Source: Pelagomonas calceolata
Taxonomy: Eukaryota; Sar; Pelagophyceae; Pelagomonadales; Pelagomonadaceae
Length of the DNA: 64,000 nucleotides
Assembly: GCA_918797485.1 (NCBI GenBank)
Contig: CAKKNE010000002.1
Span: 710,501-774,500 of the forward strand
Reading direction: 5' to 3'
The stretch's first letter is position 1. Each line of letters opens with the position of its first letter. A program made the translations under genes and the position numbers. Below, piece after piece: positions 18,866 to 27,900 of this stretch. The notes below the pieces were generated by a model. It worked only from the letters and a program-made list of their open reading frames with translations, did not search any database and was not told the origin of the DNA.

Positions 18866-19441
18866 TTACGCATCCTCCTTCTCCTCCGCCACGAAGCCAA
18901 AATCGAATTTCTTCTGCGACTTCTCGCGGAGCGTGAACGACAGGTTCCGCACGCGCGCCGCCTCGAGGAGCTGCTCCCGCGAGATGAAGCCCGGCGTTTG
19001 GGTGGCGAGCGCGTCGAAGTCCGTCGAGCAGAAGTGGCGCCCCGCGACGCGCTCCGCCGTGTCCTTGTCGATGCGCTCGGGCAGGGCCTGCGCGCTGCCC
19101 ATCACCCGGGCGCCGCCGTTGTGGAAGACGTAGCCTGCGCGCGCATCGACCGGTGAGTCGGGTGGCTTTGTGCGTCGCGGCGTTTGCTTTCTCGGCGAGA
19201 ACGCGGCCGCGCCGGCTGAATCGAACGGCGAGAGACCACGCCGCCACGCCATCGAGCTCATATCATGAAGATGGCGCGGAGACCATGATTCAGCTGTGGC
19301 GCGACGCGCCGCCATAATTTGATTCAGGCGCTGTGTGTCACCTTGATGGGGAGAAGCAGCCCGGGGCGACGACGCGACCGACGACTGCGCGCGCACGCAG
19401 CTCTTAAGCCCGTTCCGGAGTCCGGCCAGCCACCGCGTCAT
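18866..19441 (-). CDS. Hypothetical protein
   Basis: A 191-residue frame starting at ATG 19441. I recognise no family. The C-terminal ~90 residues (VFHNGGARVMGS, FCSTDFDALATQTPGF, KKFDFGFV) look like a genuine globular or helical segment; the N-terminal half is Arg/Ser/Pro-rich and could be an organelle leader or contain an unrecognised intron, since a CGATGGCGTGG core (shared with introners) and a GCGCGCAG acceptor-like site occur at ~19140-19250. The short N-terminal MTRWLAGLRNGLKS could be mitochondrial targeting. Existence is supported mainly by the open frame and its place in the alternating gene order. Confidence 0.45.
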   Translation of the reverse strand: MTRWLAGLRNGLKSCVRAQSSVASSPRAASPHQGDTQRLNQIMAARRATAESWSPRHLHDMSSMAWRRGLSPFDSAGAAAFSPRKQTPRRTKPPDSPVDARAGYVFHNGGARVMGSAQALPERIDKDTAERVAGRHFCSTDFDALATQTPGFISREQLLEAARVRNLSFTLREKSQKKFDFGFVAEEKEDA

Positions 19442-20027
19442 ATATACGCCCGGGCGTTTGGCGTCTCAAGTGCGTACGCTGTACGAGTTCGAACTTTGAG
19501 GCGCTCCACCGCCGCCGGTCGCGCGGAGGAGTCGTCCCGAAGAGCCGAGCATCCCTGGTACCTGCTTCCGGACACACTCTCTTCCGGATCCGAGGGATAG
19601 AGTGTGCGGGTTTTTCCCTCCGTTGCAACTTGCGAGCGTGTGTGCGAGTATTTCTGGTTCCACGAGCACTCTCAAAAACCACGCTTGCGACAGACACGGG
19701 CCATCCGTGCTTCCCCAGTGGGCGCCGCCGACGACGCGCCCGGGCCGCGTCCGCCGCGTCTGAGTGGGGACACGAGCTCAGAGCCACGAGAATACCCCAT
19801 GAACGGTACGGAGCAGACGGATCCGAGTGTGTTTTTTGGGCCACTCGCCCCTTCAATAGCCCCTTACTTCAGCTGCCTTATTTTCTCGCAGCCTCCGCCA
19901 ATTGTTCGTGGGGCCGACAAGCTGCCACCAGGCGACGAAGACCGCCCAAGGCACTATATATTTTTATTGGGAAGCCCTGGGGAGCCGCGGGCAGCGCGGA
20001 GACGCCAAGAGGAGCGAAGAAAGCGCC
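19442..20027. promoter_or_regulatory. Divergent upstream region of the NAT transporter (586 bp)
   Basis: It lacks the common promoter element. A TATA-like stretch (CACTATATATTTTTAT, 19952-19967) lies about 65 bp before the transporter ATG. An 8-bp inverted repeat, CACACTCT at 19573-19580 and AGAGTGTG at 19599-19606, surrounds a CCGGATCCG-type palindrome. Frames here look non-coding. Confidence 0.4.
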
Positions 20028-22855
20028 ATGATGGATGACATCGAGAAGACCAAACCGGTCGATGCGGCCCCGGCGGACGACGACGAGACCGGCGCGGGCT
20101 GCGACGTCTGCATGCCGCCCATCGCGCTGGTCGGCGCCGACGATTATGATTACAAGTACCTGTGCATGCCGTCGATGGTCCGCGCGCTGCGTAGAAATCA
20201 ATTGCAACGCGCTACACGCCATCGACGCGATGGACTCGATGGCGTGGGACTCACTGGTTTATTTTCTCACAGCCGTGGAGCAAGGGCGGCGTCGAGCCGC
20301 CGCAGTTCCTCGCCAAGGACGAGAAGCTGCCCCTGACGCTCTCGCTAATCATGGGCCTGCAGCACGCGCTGGCTATGGTTGCGGGTCGGCGACGGCGTCC
20401 GTTTCGTCGCTCGCGTACCGCGCTTCACCGGCGGTCGACGCCCGCGCAGGCATCGCCACGAGCGGCGGCATGCTCATCGCGGGCGACGCCTGCTTCGATT
20501 GGCAAAAGGACTCGGAGATGTGCGATAGCCGCGAGTACCTCGTGAGCGCCGCCTGGATCACGTCGGGCATCCTCACGATCATCCAGGTCTTCCGCGCGAA
20601 GATCATCGGCACGGGCTACTACCTCGGCACGGGCCTCATCTCCGTCATGGGCACGTCCTTCACGTTCCTGCCGATCGCGCGCGAGATGGTCATCCGCGCC
20701 ATCACGGACGCGCAGGCCGAGGGCAAGTGCGACTGCACGCCGGGCACGGCCGACGACGGCTCCGCGACGTGCGGCTACCCCTTCGACTGCAAGGGCTACG
20801 GCATGGAGGGCTACGGCCGGTTCCTCGGCACGGCCATGGTCGCGGCCTTCCTGGAGGTGGTCATTGCGCTCATGCCGTCAAAGATGCGCCAGAAGATGTT
20901 CCCGCCGGTGGTGACGGGCGTCGCGGTCATGCTCATCGGCGCGTCGCTCATCGCGGCGGGCATCAAGTACGTGGGCGGCGGCGTGTTCTGCGCCGAGAAC
21001 GACCTCGCCAAGTCGGCCGCGCTGCCGTTCGGGCCGCAGCTCTGCAACGAGAACGGCAACGTCATGTTACCATTCGGGAGCCCGGAGTACGTCGGCCTCG
21101 CGTTCAGTGCCGACGCGGCGTCCTCGATCGTGTCGATCGCGTCTCGGGGAGAAGCTTCAGCCTCGCGCCATCGAGCAAACTTGTCGCGCAGGCGTCATCT
21201 TCATGAGCGTCTTCCTCCAGTTCTTTGGGAGCCCCTTCCTCAAGTCGACGTTCCTCTTTTGGGGCCTGATGTTCGGCTGCTTCGTGGCCGGCATCAGCAC
21301 GTACGAGGGCAAGGGCTCGGTCTGGGACAAGTACGAGCGCACGTTCAGCTTCTCGAAGCCCGACGACAAGGTCATCGCGTCCGAGGTGCACATGAAGCAG
21401 GGGCGCCAGTACAAGTACTTCAACGACTACCGCATCCGCAACGCGCCCTGGTTCACGTTCCTCTGGGCCGAGACGTTTCCGCTGGGCTTCGCGCCGGAGT
21501 ACTTCCTCCCGATCCTGATCGGCTATTTCGTCTCGACCTGCGTGGAAATCAATCAGTGAGTTAGGTTATCCTGAGAAATATTGCGTGGACCTTCGTGAGC
21601 CTCCACGCCATCGAGCCGACGCGGTCGCGGAGAAAACGTCGCGTCGATGGCGTGGGGCGCCCGAAATTTGATTTCCACTCAGGTCTCGACGGCGGAGACG
21701 ATCGGCGACGTGACCATGTCTTGCAAGTACTCGAAGCTCGAGACGGAAGGGCCTGACTTCGAGAGCCGCGTGCAAGGCGGGTTGCTCGCGGACGGCGTCA
21801 ACTCGTTCCTCGCCTGCCTCTTCACGAGCCCGCCCAATACCACCTTCTCGCAGAACAACGGCGTCATCTCGCTCACGCAGTGCGCGTCGCGGTCCGCGGG
21901 CTTCTCGTGCGCGTTCTGGCTGATATTGTTCGGTGTGTTCGGGAAACTGGGCGCGGCGTTCACGTCGATCCCCATCTGCGTGGTCGGGGGCCTCGTGCTC
22001 CAGTGTTTCGCGAGCGTGTTCGTCTCGGGGATGTTCATCGCTACCAAACACGCGACTCGCCGCAACGCCTTCATCCTCATGCTGTCGCTGGCCCTCGGCA
22101 TCGGCGTCGCCATGGAGCCAAATCTTTTCGAGGGCGGCGGCGTGGCGTCCTTCCACGGGAAGAACCTCCGGCACAACACTGGGTTTTGGCCCCGCTACAA
22201 GACGTGCAAGACGTTCCCGGTCGACTCGGAGACGGGCGCGCAGGTGCGCACGTGCACGAACGACAACGGCGCGTGCTGTTCCGAGTACGACAAGGGCGAT
22301 GACCTGTGTGGAAATCAACCATAATTCTTCACTAAGTCATTTCTCGGCGATGACGTGGCCGCGCTGGTTCCGTCGAGCGGTGAGGAACCGACACCGCCAC
22401 GCCATCGAGCAGGCGTCGCGTCGATGGCGTGGAGATCGATGCGGCTATTCAGGACGAACGCGCCGTAAATTTGATTTCCGCACAGGCGAGGATTCCAATA
22501 GAACGACCGCGATCATCCTCCTCAAAACGCCGTACGCCATCGGCTTCGTACTGTGTGAAAATCAACCAGTGTGTCGGGTGCAAAATTTTTCACTAAGTCA
22601 TTTCTCGGCGATGACGCGGCCATCCTGGCTCGGTCGAGCGGTGAGGAACCGGCATCGCCACGCCATCGAGCAGGCGTCGCGTCGATGGCGTGGAGATCGA
22701 TGCGATGATTCAGCACGAACGCGCCGTAAAATTTTGATTTCCACACAGGCTTCATCGTCGCCCTCTTCCTGCACCTCCTGCTGCCCGAGGACAAGGAGGA
22801 AGAGGAGGAAGAGGAATCCGGCAAGGAAATGAAGGTCGACCCGGTCGAGGCGTGA
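20028..22855 (+). CDS. Nucleobase-ascorbate (xanthine/uric acid) transporter, seven exons
   Basis: The CDS is join(20028..20177, 20273..20384, 20450..21106, 21192..21529, 21683..22295, 22486..22542, 22749..22855), 677 residues, and every junction keeps frame. It is a multi-pass NAT/NCS2 permease: GLQHALAMVAG in TM1, ATSGGMLIAGD, a long loop, and the QxxxxT-equivalent FVSTAETIGD motif that meets exactly across intron 4. It imports xanthine, uric acid or related purines at the plasma or vacuolar membrane. The tail is acidic after the last hydrophobic helix (FIVALFLHLLLPED). Introns 4, 5 and 6 are clear introners, and intron 1 is a worn one. Introns 5 and 6 use GC donors. Two luminal/extracellular Cys-rich loops are unusually long for the family. 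Confidence 0.88.
20178..20272 (+). mobile_element. Worn introner forming intron 1 of the transporter
   Basis: Contains CTGCGTAGAAATCAATT near the 5' side, TTATTTTCTCACAG at the 3' side, and the inverted core ACGCCATCGACGCG / CTCGATGGCGTGG. The target duplication is no longer readable, so it is older than introns 4-6. Confidence 0.6.
21538..21682 (+). mobile_element. Introner element forming intron 4 of the transporter
   Basis: 145 bp, ends CTGCGTGGAAATCAA and TTGATTTCCACTCAG, flanked by perfect 8-bp copies of GTCTCGAC (21530-21537, 21683-21690). The left copy supplies the GT donor, the element the AG. Confidence 0.93.
22304..22485 (+). mobile_element. Introner element forming intron 5 of the transporter
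   Basis: 182 bp, ends CTGTGTGGAAATCAA and TTGATTTCCGCACAG. The target copies GCGATGAC/GCGAGGAT match 6 of 8, and the donor is GC. The interior is about 90 % identical to the element at 22551. Confidence 0.92.
22551..22748 (+). mobile_element. Introner element forming intron 6 of the transporter
   Basis: 198 bp, ends CTGTGTGAAAATCAA and TTGATTTCCACACAG. The target copies GCTTCGTA/GCTTCATC match 6 of 8, and the donor is GC. The exon left between this and the previous element is only 57 nt. Confidence 0.92.
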
Positions 22856-23288
22856 AGCAACCCCCCCGCTTGTCCATACGCACCCCGCCTCGAGCGATCC
22901 CCCCAAGGCCCACGCTCGGCATGGAAACAAGCTTCCAATTCGACGACTGACCCCGTGTTACATAAGTCCTACACATAATATCGACGCCTCCGCCGGGCGA
23001 CGCGTCGCCGCCGGCCCACCCCGCGGCCGCCGCCGTGCGTGAGGAGGGGCTGTAGTGGGCTGCTACAAGTCATTCGTAAGTTATTCGTATAATCAAAGCC
23101 TGGCTATTGTACCCTAGCGGTCAGTAGACATACTAGCGTTTTCCATGCTCCGCGGAGCCAACCAATCGGCGCAAGGGGATCGCGCGACGCAAGTGCGCAG
23201 CGCGTCGAGTATAGCTTTCGATTGCGGTGGGCCTTTGCCGTAAGCAGCGGCCGCCGGCTTAGCTAGCAGCGCTCACTCCTCCTGCAAC
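22856..23288. other. Intergenic region (433 bp) between the transporter and DLST
   Basis: Holds the transporter 3' flank and the DLST promoter, with a degenerate promoter element at 23114-23138. Nothing else recognised. Confidence 0.5.
23114..23138. promoter_or_regulatory. Degenerate promoter element upstream of DLST
   Basis: CTAGCGGTCAGTAGACATACTAGCG: both half sites are kept while the core is diverged; 151 bp before the DLST ATG. Confidence 0.4.
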
Positions 23289-24548
23289 ATGCTCCTGCGC
23301 GCTGTGGTGCAGCGCGCGCGCGGCGCGAGCCTTCGCGCCGCAAGGCCCGTTGCTGTGAGCAATGCCTCCCGGCAGTTCTCGCTCGCCCTCACCCAGAAAC
23401 CGCAGCAGCCGGCGCTCGGCCGGTTCGCGCGGTTGCTGAGCGTGGAAGACGTCCCCGTGCCGAGCATGGGCGACTCCATCACGGAGGGTACCGTCGTCGA
23501 GTGGACGGCGCAGGTCGGCGACGGCGTGGCCGTCGACGACGTCGTGGTCGTCATCGAGACGGACAAGGTGAGCGTCGAGGTGCGGACGCCGGTGGGCGGC
23601 GCGATCACGGAGCACCTCGCGGAGGTGGATGCTGTGGTCGAGGTCGGCCAGCCGCTCTTCAAGGTCGACACGGCCGCCGAGGGCGCCGCCAAGGCCGCGC
23701 CGGCGCCGGCGCCCGTCGCCGCGGCGCCCGAGGAGGCCACGCCGGCGCCGGCGGCGCCGGCGCCCGCCCCGACGCCGGCGCCGGCCCCGGCGCCGACGCC
23801 CGCCGCGCCGGCGCCGGCGCCCCCCGCCGCGGGCGAGGCCTCGCGCGCGGAGACGCGCGTCAAGATGAACCGCATGCGTTTGCGCATCGCCGAGCGCCTC
23901 AAGGAGGCCCAGAACACGGCGGCCTGCCTCACGACCTTCCAGGAGTGCGACATGGGCGCGTTGATGGAGCTCCGGAAGACGCACAAGGACGAGTTCGAGC
24001 AGGTGCATGGGGTGAAGCTCGGGTTTATGTCGGCCTTCGTCAAGGCCTCGACGGCGGCTTTATTGGAGACGCCGGCGGTGAACGCCTATATCGACGATGC
24101 GGCGAAGGAGATTGTCTATAGAGACTACTGCGACGTGAGTGTGGCGGTCGCGTCGCCCGCGGGGCTCGTGGTGCCCGTTTTGAGGAACACGGAGCAGATG
24201 TCCTTCGCTGATGTTGAAAAATCAATTCAAGCCTACGCCATGAAGGCCAGAGACGGTTCTTTATCGCTGGAGGAGATGTCGGGCGGGACGTTCACGATTT
24301 CCAACGGGGGCGTGTTTGGTTCTTTGATGGGCACGCCCATCCTCAACCCGCCGCAGTCGGCCATCCTGGGCATGCACGCGACGAAGATGCGCGCCGTGGT
24401 CAAGGACGGTGAAGTGCAAGCGCGGCCGATGATGTACCTCGCGCTCACGTACGACCACCGCATGATCGACGGCCGCGAGGCGGTCACGTTCCTCAAGTCC
24501 GTGGCGACCAAGATCGAGGACCCGGGGCGCTTCCTGCTCGGGCTCTAG
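23289..24548 (+). CDS. DLST: Dihydrolipoyl succinyltransferase, E2 of 2-oxoglutarate dehydrogenase
   Basis: A 419-residue mitochondrial enzyme of the TCA cycle that transfers succinyl groups from lipoamide to CoA. An N-terminal basic/Ala-rich presequence ([14 protein letters not shown]) is followed by a lipoyl domain (~residues 55-130, SMGDSITEG, lipoylated Lys in ETDKVSVEV near 94). A long Ala/Pro hinge (~135-190) leads to the catalytic domain with [19 protein letters not shown] and the active-site [12 protein letters not shown] (~388-399). As in other eukaryotic DLSTs, the E1/E3-binding domain is missing between hinge and catalytic domain. Intronless; ATG directly after the leader, as expected. 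Confidence 0.95.
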   Translation: MLLRAVVQRARGASLRAARPVAVSNASRQFSLALTQKPQQPALGRFARLLSVEDVPVPSMGDSITEGTVVEWTAQVGDGVAVDDVVVVIETDKVSVEVRTPVGGAITEHLAEVDAVVEVGQPLFKVDTAAEGAAKAAPAPAPVAAAPEEATPAPAAPAPAPTPAPAPAPTPAAPAPAPPAAGEASRAETRVKMNRMRLRIAERLKEAQNTAACLTTFQECDMGALMELRKTHKDEFEQVHGVKLGFMSAFVKASTAALLETPAVNAYIDDAAKEIVYRDYCDVSVAVASPAGLVVPVLRNTEQMSFADVEKSIQAYAMKARDGSLSLEEMSGGTFTISNGGVFGSLMGTPILNPPQSAILGMHATKMRAVVKDGEVQARPMMYLALTYDHRMIDGREAVTFLKSVATKIEDPGRFLLGL

Positions 24549-24913
24549 GGGGGCGCGTTCGTTGGGTAACGTCGTATACATCTCTCTCGCGTCGACGGCG
24601 TGGGGCGTGGCTTTCTGTTGCAGTGCTAGGACTAGTGGGCGGCGCCCCTGCACCACGCGCCGATTCATCGGCGCGCGCGAGAGAGAAAGAGTCGCTTATT
24701 GAACCCACCCCCAGGGGAGTACGCGCATGCTAGCGTCCTGTAAGACACTAGCAGCAAGCCAGGGTCATCTTTAAAAGCTTTGTGTCTTGGGTGCAAATTA
24801 CTGCGTGCGACCAAAAGAACAGGCGCATTAGTTGCGAGCCTCATCCGCTCAATTGTTGAGAGGCGGGCGCGAGGCCAACGCCAGGAGCAGCCCATTGGGG
24901 AGGGGGCAGCACG
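24549..24913. other. Intergenic region (365 bp) with an introner-like core
   Basis: The DLST 3' flank carries CGCGTCGACGGCGTGGGGCG (24589-24608) followed by a TTCTGTTGCAG acceptor-like end but no donor partner. The promoter element of the next gene follows at 24729. Confidence 0.5.
24729..24753. promoter_or_regulatory. TGCTAGTGTCTTAC promoter element (reverse orientation)
   Basis: GCTAGCGTC-CTGTAAGACACTAGCA: a full match to both halves, 161 bp before the ATG at 24914. Confidence 0.65.
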
Positions 24914-27900
24914 ATGCGGTCCCCGCGAAGAGAAGCGGCCTCAGCACGAAAGAAACGCCACCAGGAGCTCGCCGCGGAACGGCGGCAGCACAAGGAGCGC
25001 GCGGCGGAGGCGCGGAAGGCAACGGCCGGCGGCGGCGCCGGTGCCTTGGTCGCACGGTTCCAAAGCACCGTGGCGGCATTTCACTTAGGGGACGGTGGTC
25101 ATCTCGACGCCGCCGCGCGCGCCATCTTTACCGCGGCTGATTCTTCGGCGGCCGCCGCGCGGGCGCTCTCAGAAGCCCGCGCGCCGGAGGCGCTCGCCGC
25201 CGCGCTGGCCACCAAGCCCGCCGCGACCGGTCAATTGGGCTTGGCGTGCGGCGCCGTGTCCCGCCGCCTGCCGACCGTCGTGGCGATTCGTGCCGTCGCC
25301 GAGAATGAGAATGCGGCGACGTCCGCTCATTGGCTGAACGCGTGCGCGCGGGCGCTAGCCGTCCACTCGGCCGAGGACGGCGTCTGCGGCTCTACAATGG
25401 CCCGAGCGATCGCGTCCGCGGCACGGCAGAATCTAGACGAGCCCCACCTCGTCTTACCGTCGCTCCACGTCCTCGACCGTCTCTACAATGGTGTCGGAGA
25501 GCGACGCCCCTCGATCAACTGCGGGCGCCGCGCGTCGCTTCTGCAGCTCGGCATGAACGGGACGGGCCCGGCGCGGCTTCGTACCACGGACGACCGCCTC
25601 ATGTTCCAAATCGCGGCGGCGCTCGACCGCTTGGACGACGACGACGTCGCAACGCACGCGTTCGCGTCGCTCGTCGCGGCGGTGACACGCCATGTCCCTC
25701 GGACTGCCGCCGACGAAGCGCAACTCAAGTTAATTAGGGCGCTGGCAGCGACGCCGAACGACGACGACGAAAACGACCTGCTCGCCTCGGTCCCATCCAC
25801 AGAAATCGTCCGCCTCGCCAAGTCAGGCCGCCGCGCCGCCTGTGATACGCTCGCTTACTTGCTCCAAAACGGTGGCGCACGGACAGCAGCGGTGAGGCGC
25901 GCGCTGCGTCGCGCGGGCGACGATTCGCCCGAGCGCTGGCTGCGGGCCGCTGCGAGTCAAGTCGGTCGGAGCGCGCGGTCGTGTCTCCGGGTCGCTGGGG
26001 CCCTGGTCGCGATGAAGGGCTCGGCGTCGCTCACAACCTCGCAAGCAAATCGACGAACTGGTGACGTCGAGGAATGCCTGCAAGCGGCGCAGCTCACCCT
26101 ACAGACCGCCTCTTCGCTTATGGCGTCGCCGCAGAACGTTGCCGCTGCTTTGAACGTGTTTGCTTCCGCGGCCGATTCGGCGTGCCGCGCGGCGCGCGAC
26201 CGGGCTTTGGCGCTCGCGAGAGCCTTTGAAAATGAGTACGAAAATGACCGGGCGCCGGGCGCGCTCGGCGAGAAAGCTGCAGCTCTCGCGCTCGCGACGC
26301 TCTCGGCGCCGGAGGCGGCAGCCGATGCGTTGGAAGCCGCGCTCGGTCTGGGAGGCGGTGATGCCCAGGCCTGCTATGAGGCGCTTCGGCCCCGGAAAGC
26401 GGCCGAAGCGATCGCAACCGTCGTTGACAACGCCGCGGCGATTCTAGATCAGCGCCGCATCCAGAGCGACGACGGGGCGCCGCAGCTCGACTTCGCGGAC
26501 GAGGGCGCGCACGCGGCGGCAGCCCAGGTCCACGCCTGGTGCCGCCTCGCGGCGGCGCTGCACTCCCACGAAGCTCGAGCGCGCCCGGCAGACCCGCTAC
26601 TCCGCGAGGCGCTGCGGCCGGCAGTTTGTGCCGCGCGAGCGAGCCTCTCGGCCGCAACGCAGCTCGACCTCGACGCGTTGGATAGAGCGGTGGCCTTTGT
26701 GGCCGCCGCGACGGGCGTCGACGACGACTCTTCCTCTGACGGCGTCGTTGACAGCGCCACCGGGCGGGGCGGCTCCGGTCGAGCCGAGGATTTCCGACCG
26801 GAAGGTTCCGAACGTGCGCCAGCCTCGAATTCGGCACGCGAAGAAGAAGAGGCCTACGCGGCTGCGGCCTACGACGAAGACCGGAACGGACAGACAGACA
26901 CGATGGCGCTCCGCCGGTCGCTCGAGGGCAGCCAAGTCGCGCTACGGAGGCTCGCCGCGGACCTCGGATCGACCAACACGACGGTCGCGCCCGCGCCGCC
27001 GCCGCCGCCGCCACAGGACGCGCTCCGTCGCGCGCGTGCGCCGGACATCATCGCCGTCGACGATGCCGTACCGGCGGCGCGCGACGACGTCGCCTTCGAC
27101 GTGGCGCCGGCGGACCCGCGGTCGCCGCGGCCCGACCGGTCGCCGGCCTTCGCCGCATCCATCAAGCGACCGGCCTTCTTCGCCGACAGTGATGAAGCTG
27201 CTTTCCGTCCCGGCGGGCCCGTGCAGCACACGCCGCCCCGATCACCGGTCCAGCGCGAGGTCTTCGCTGACGACTACGACGAGGCTGAGGAGGCCGTTGA
27301 GACTGATGACGGTCAGACTGCGGACGACGAGGAGGACGACGATGTCTGTGCCGCTTGCGGTCAGCCGCCGACAATGCGTTGCCCGTGCCTCACAGCGTCC
27401 TACTGCTCACGCGAGTGCCAGCGCGCCCACTGGCGCACGCACAAACGCGCCTGCCCGCTGCGCCGGTCGCGAGCGTCCTCGCGGACCGCCTCCGAGGTAT
27501 CGGTCGCCGCTGAGCCTGTAGTAGCGGCGCAATCGACTCAAATCGGCGACCGTCGGAGCGCCGTCGAGGGAGAGGCCTACGCCGCGTCGACCGCGGCGAC
27601 TTATGATGGCTCGACCGCGTCGGGCGCCGATGCGGACACCGATGAATGGAGCAGAAGCCGGGCTTACTCGGCCGCGTCAGCACCATCGACCGCGGCGGTC
27701 TACGACGGCTCGGCCGCGTCGGGCGCCGGTGAAGACACCGACGAAGGGAGCCGCGAGGGACCCGCGCGCAGTCGCGAAAGCCCGACCCGCGACGACGTCA
27801 CGGCCGCGCGGCTCGCGGCCGCGCGCCAGGCCCAGGCCCCGGCCCCGGCCGACGGGAGCAGCACGCCGCGCGCCGAGTCGCCGCAGGAGAAGTTCGTCCG

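Noticed and set aside
21538-22748. Splicing at the GTGGAA inside the introner end, which would add four codons per insertion
   Set aside because: It keeps frame too, but it would duplicate VST in a strongly conserved transporter motif; using the GY of the target copy restores the expected protein exactly and agrees with the described mechanism.
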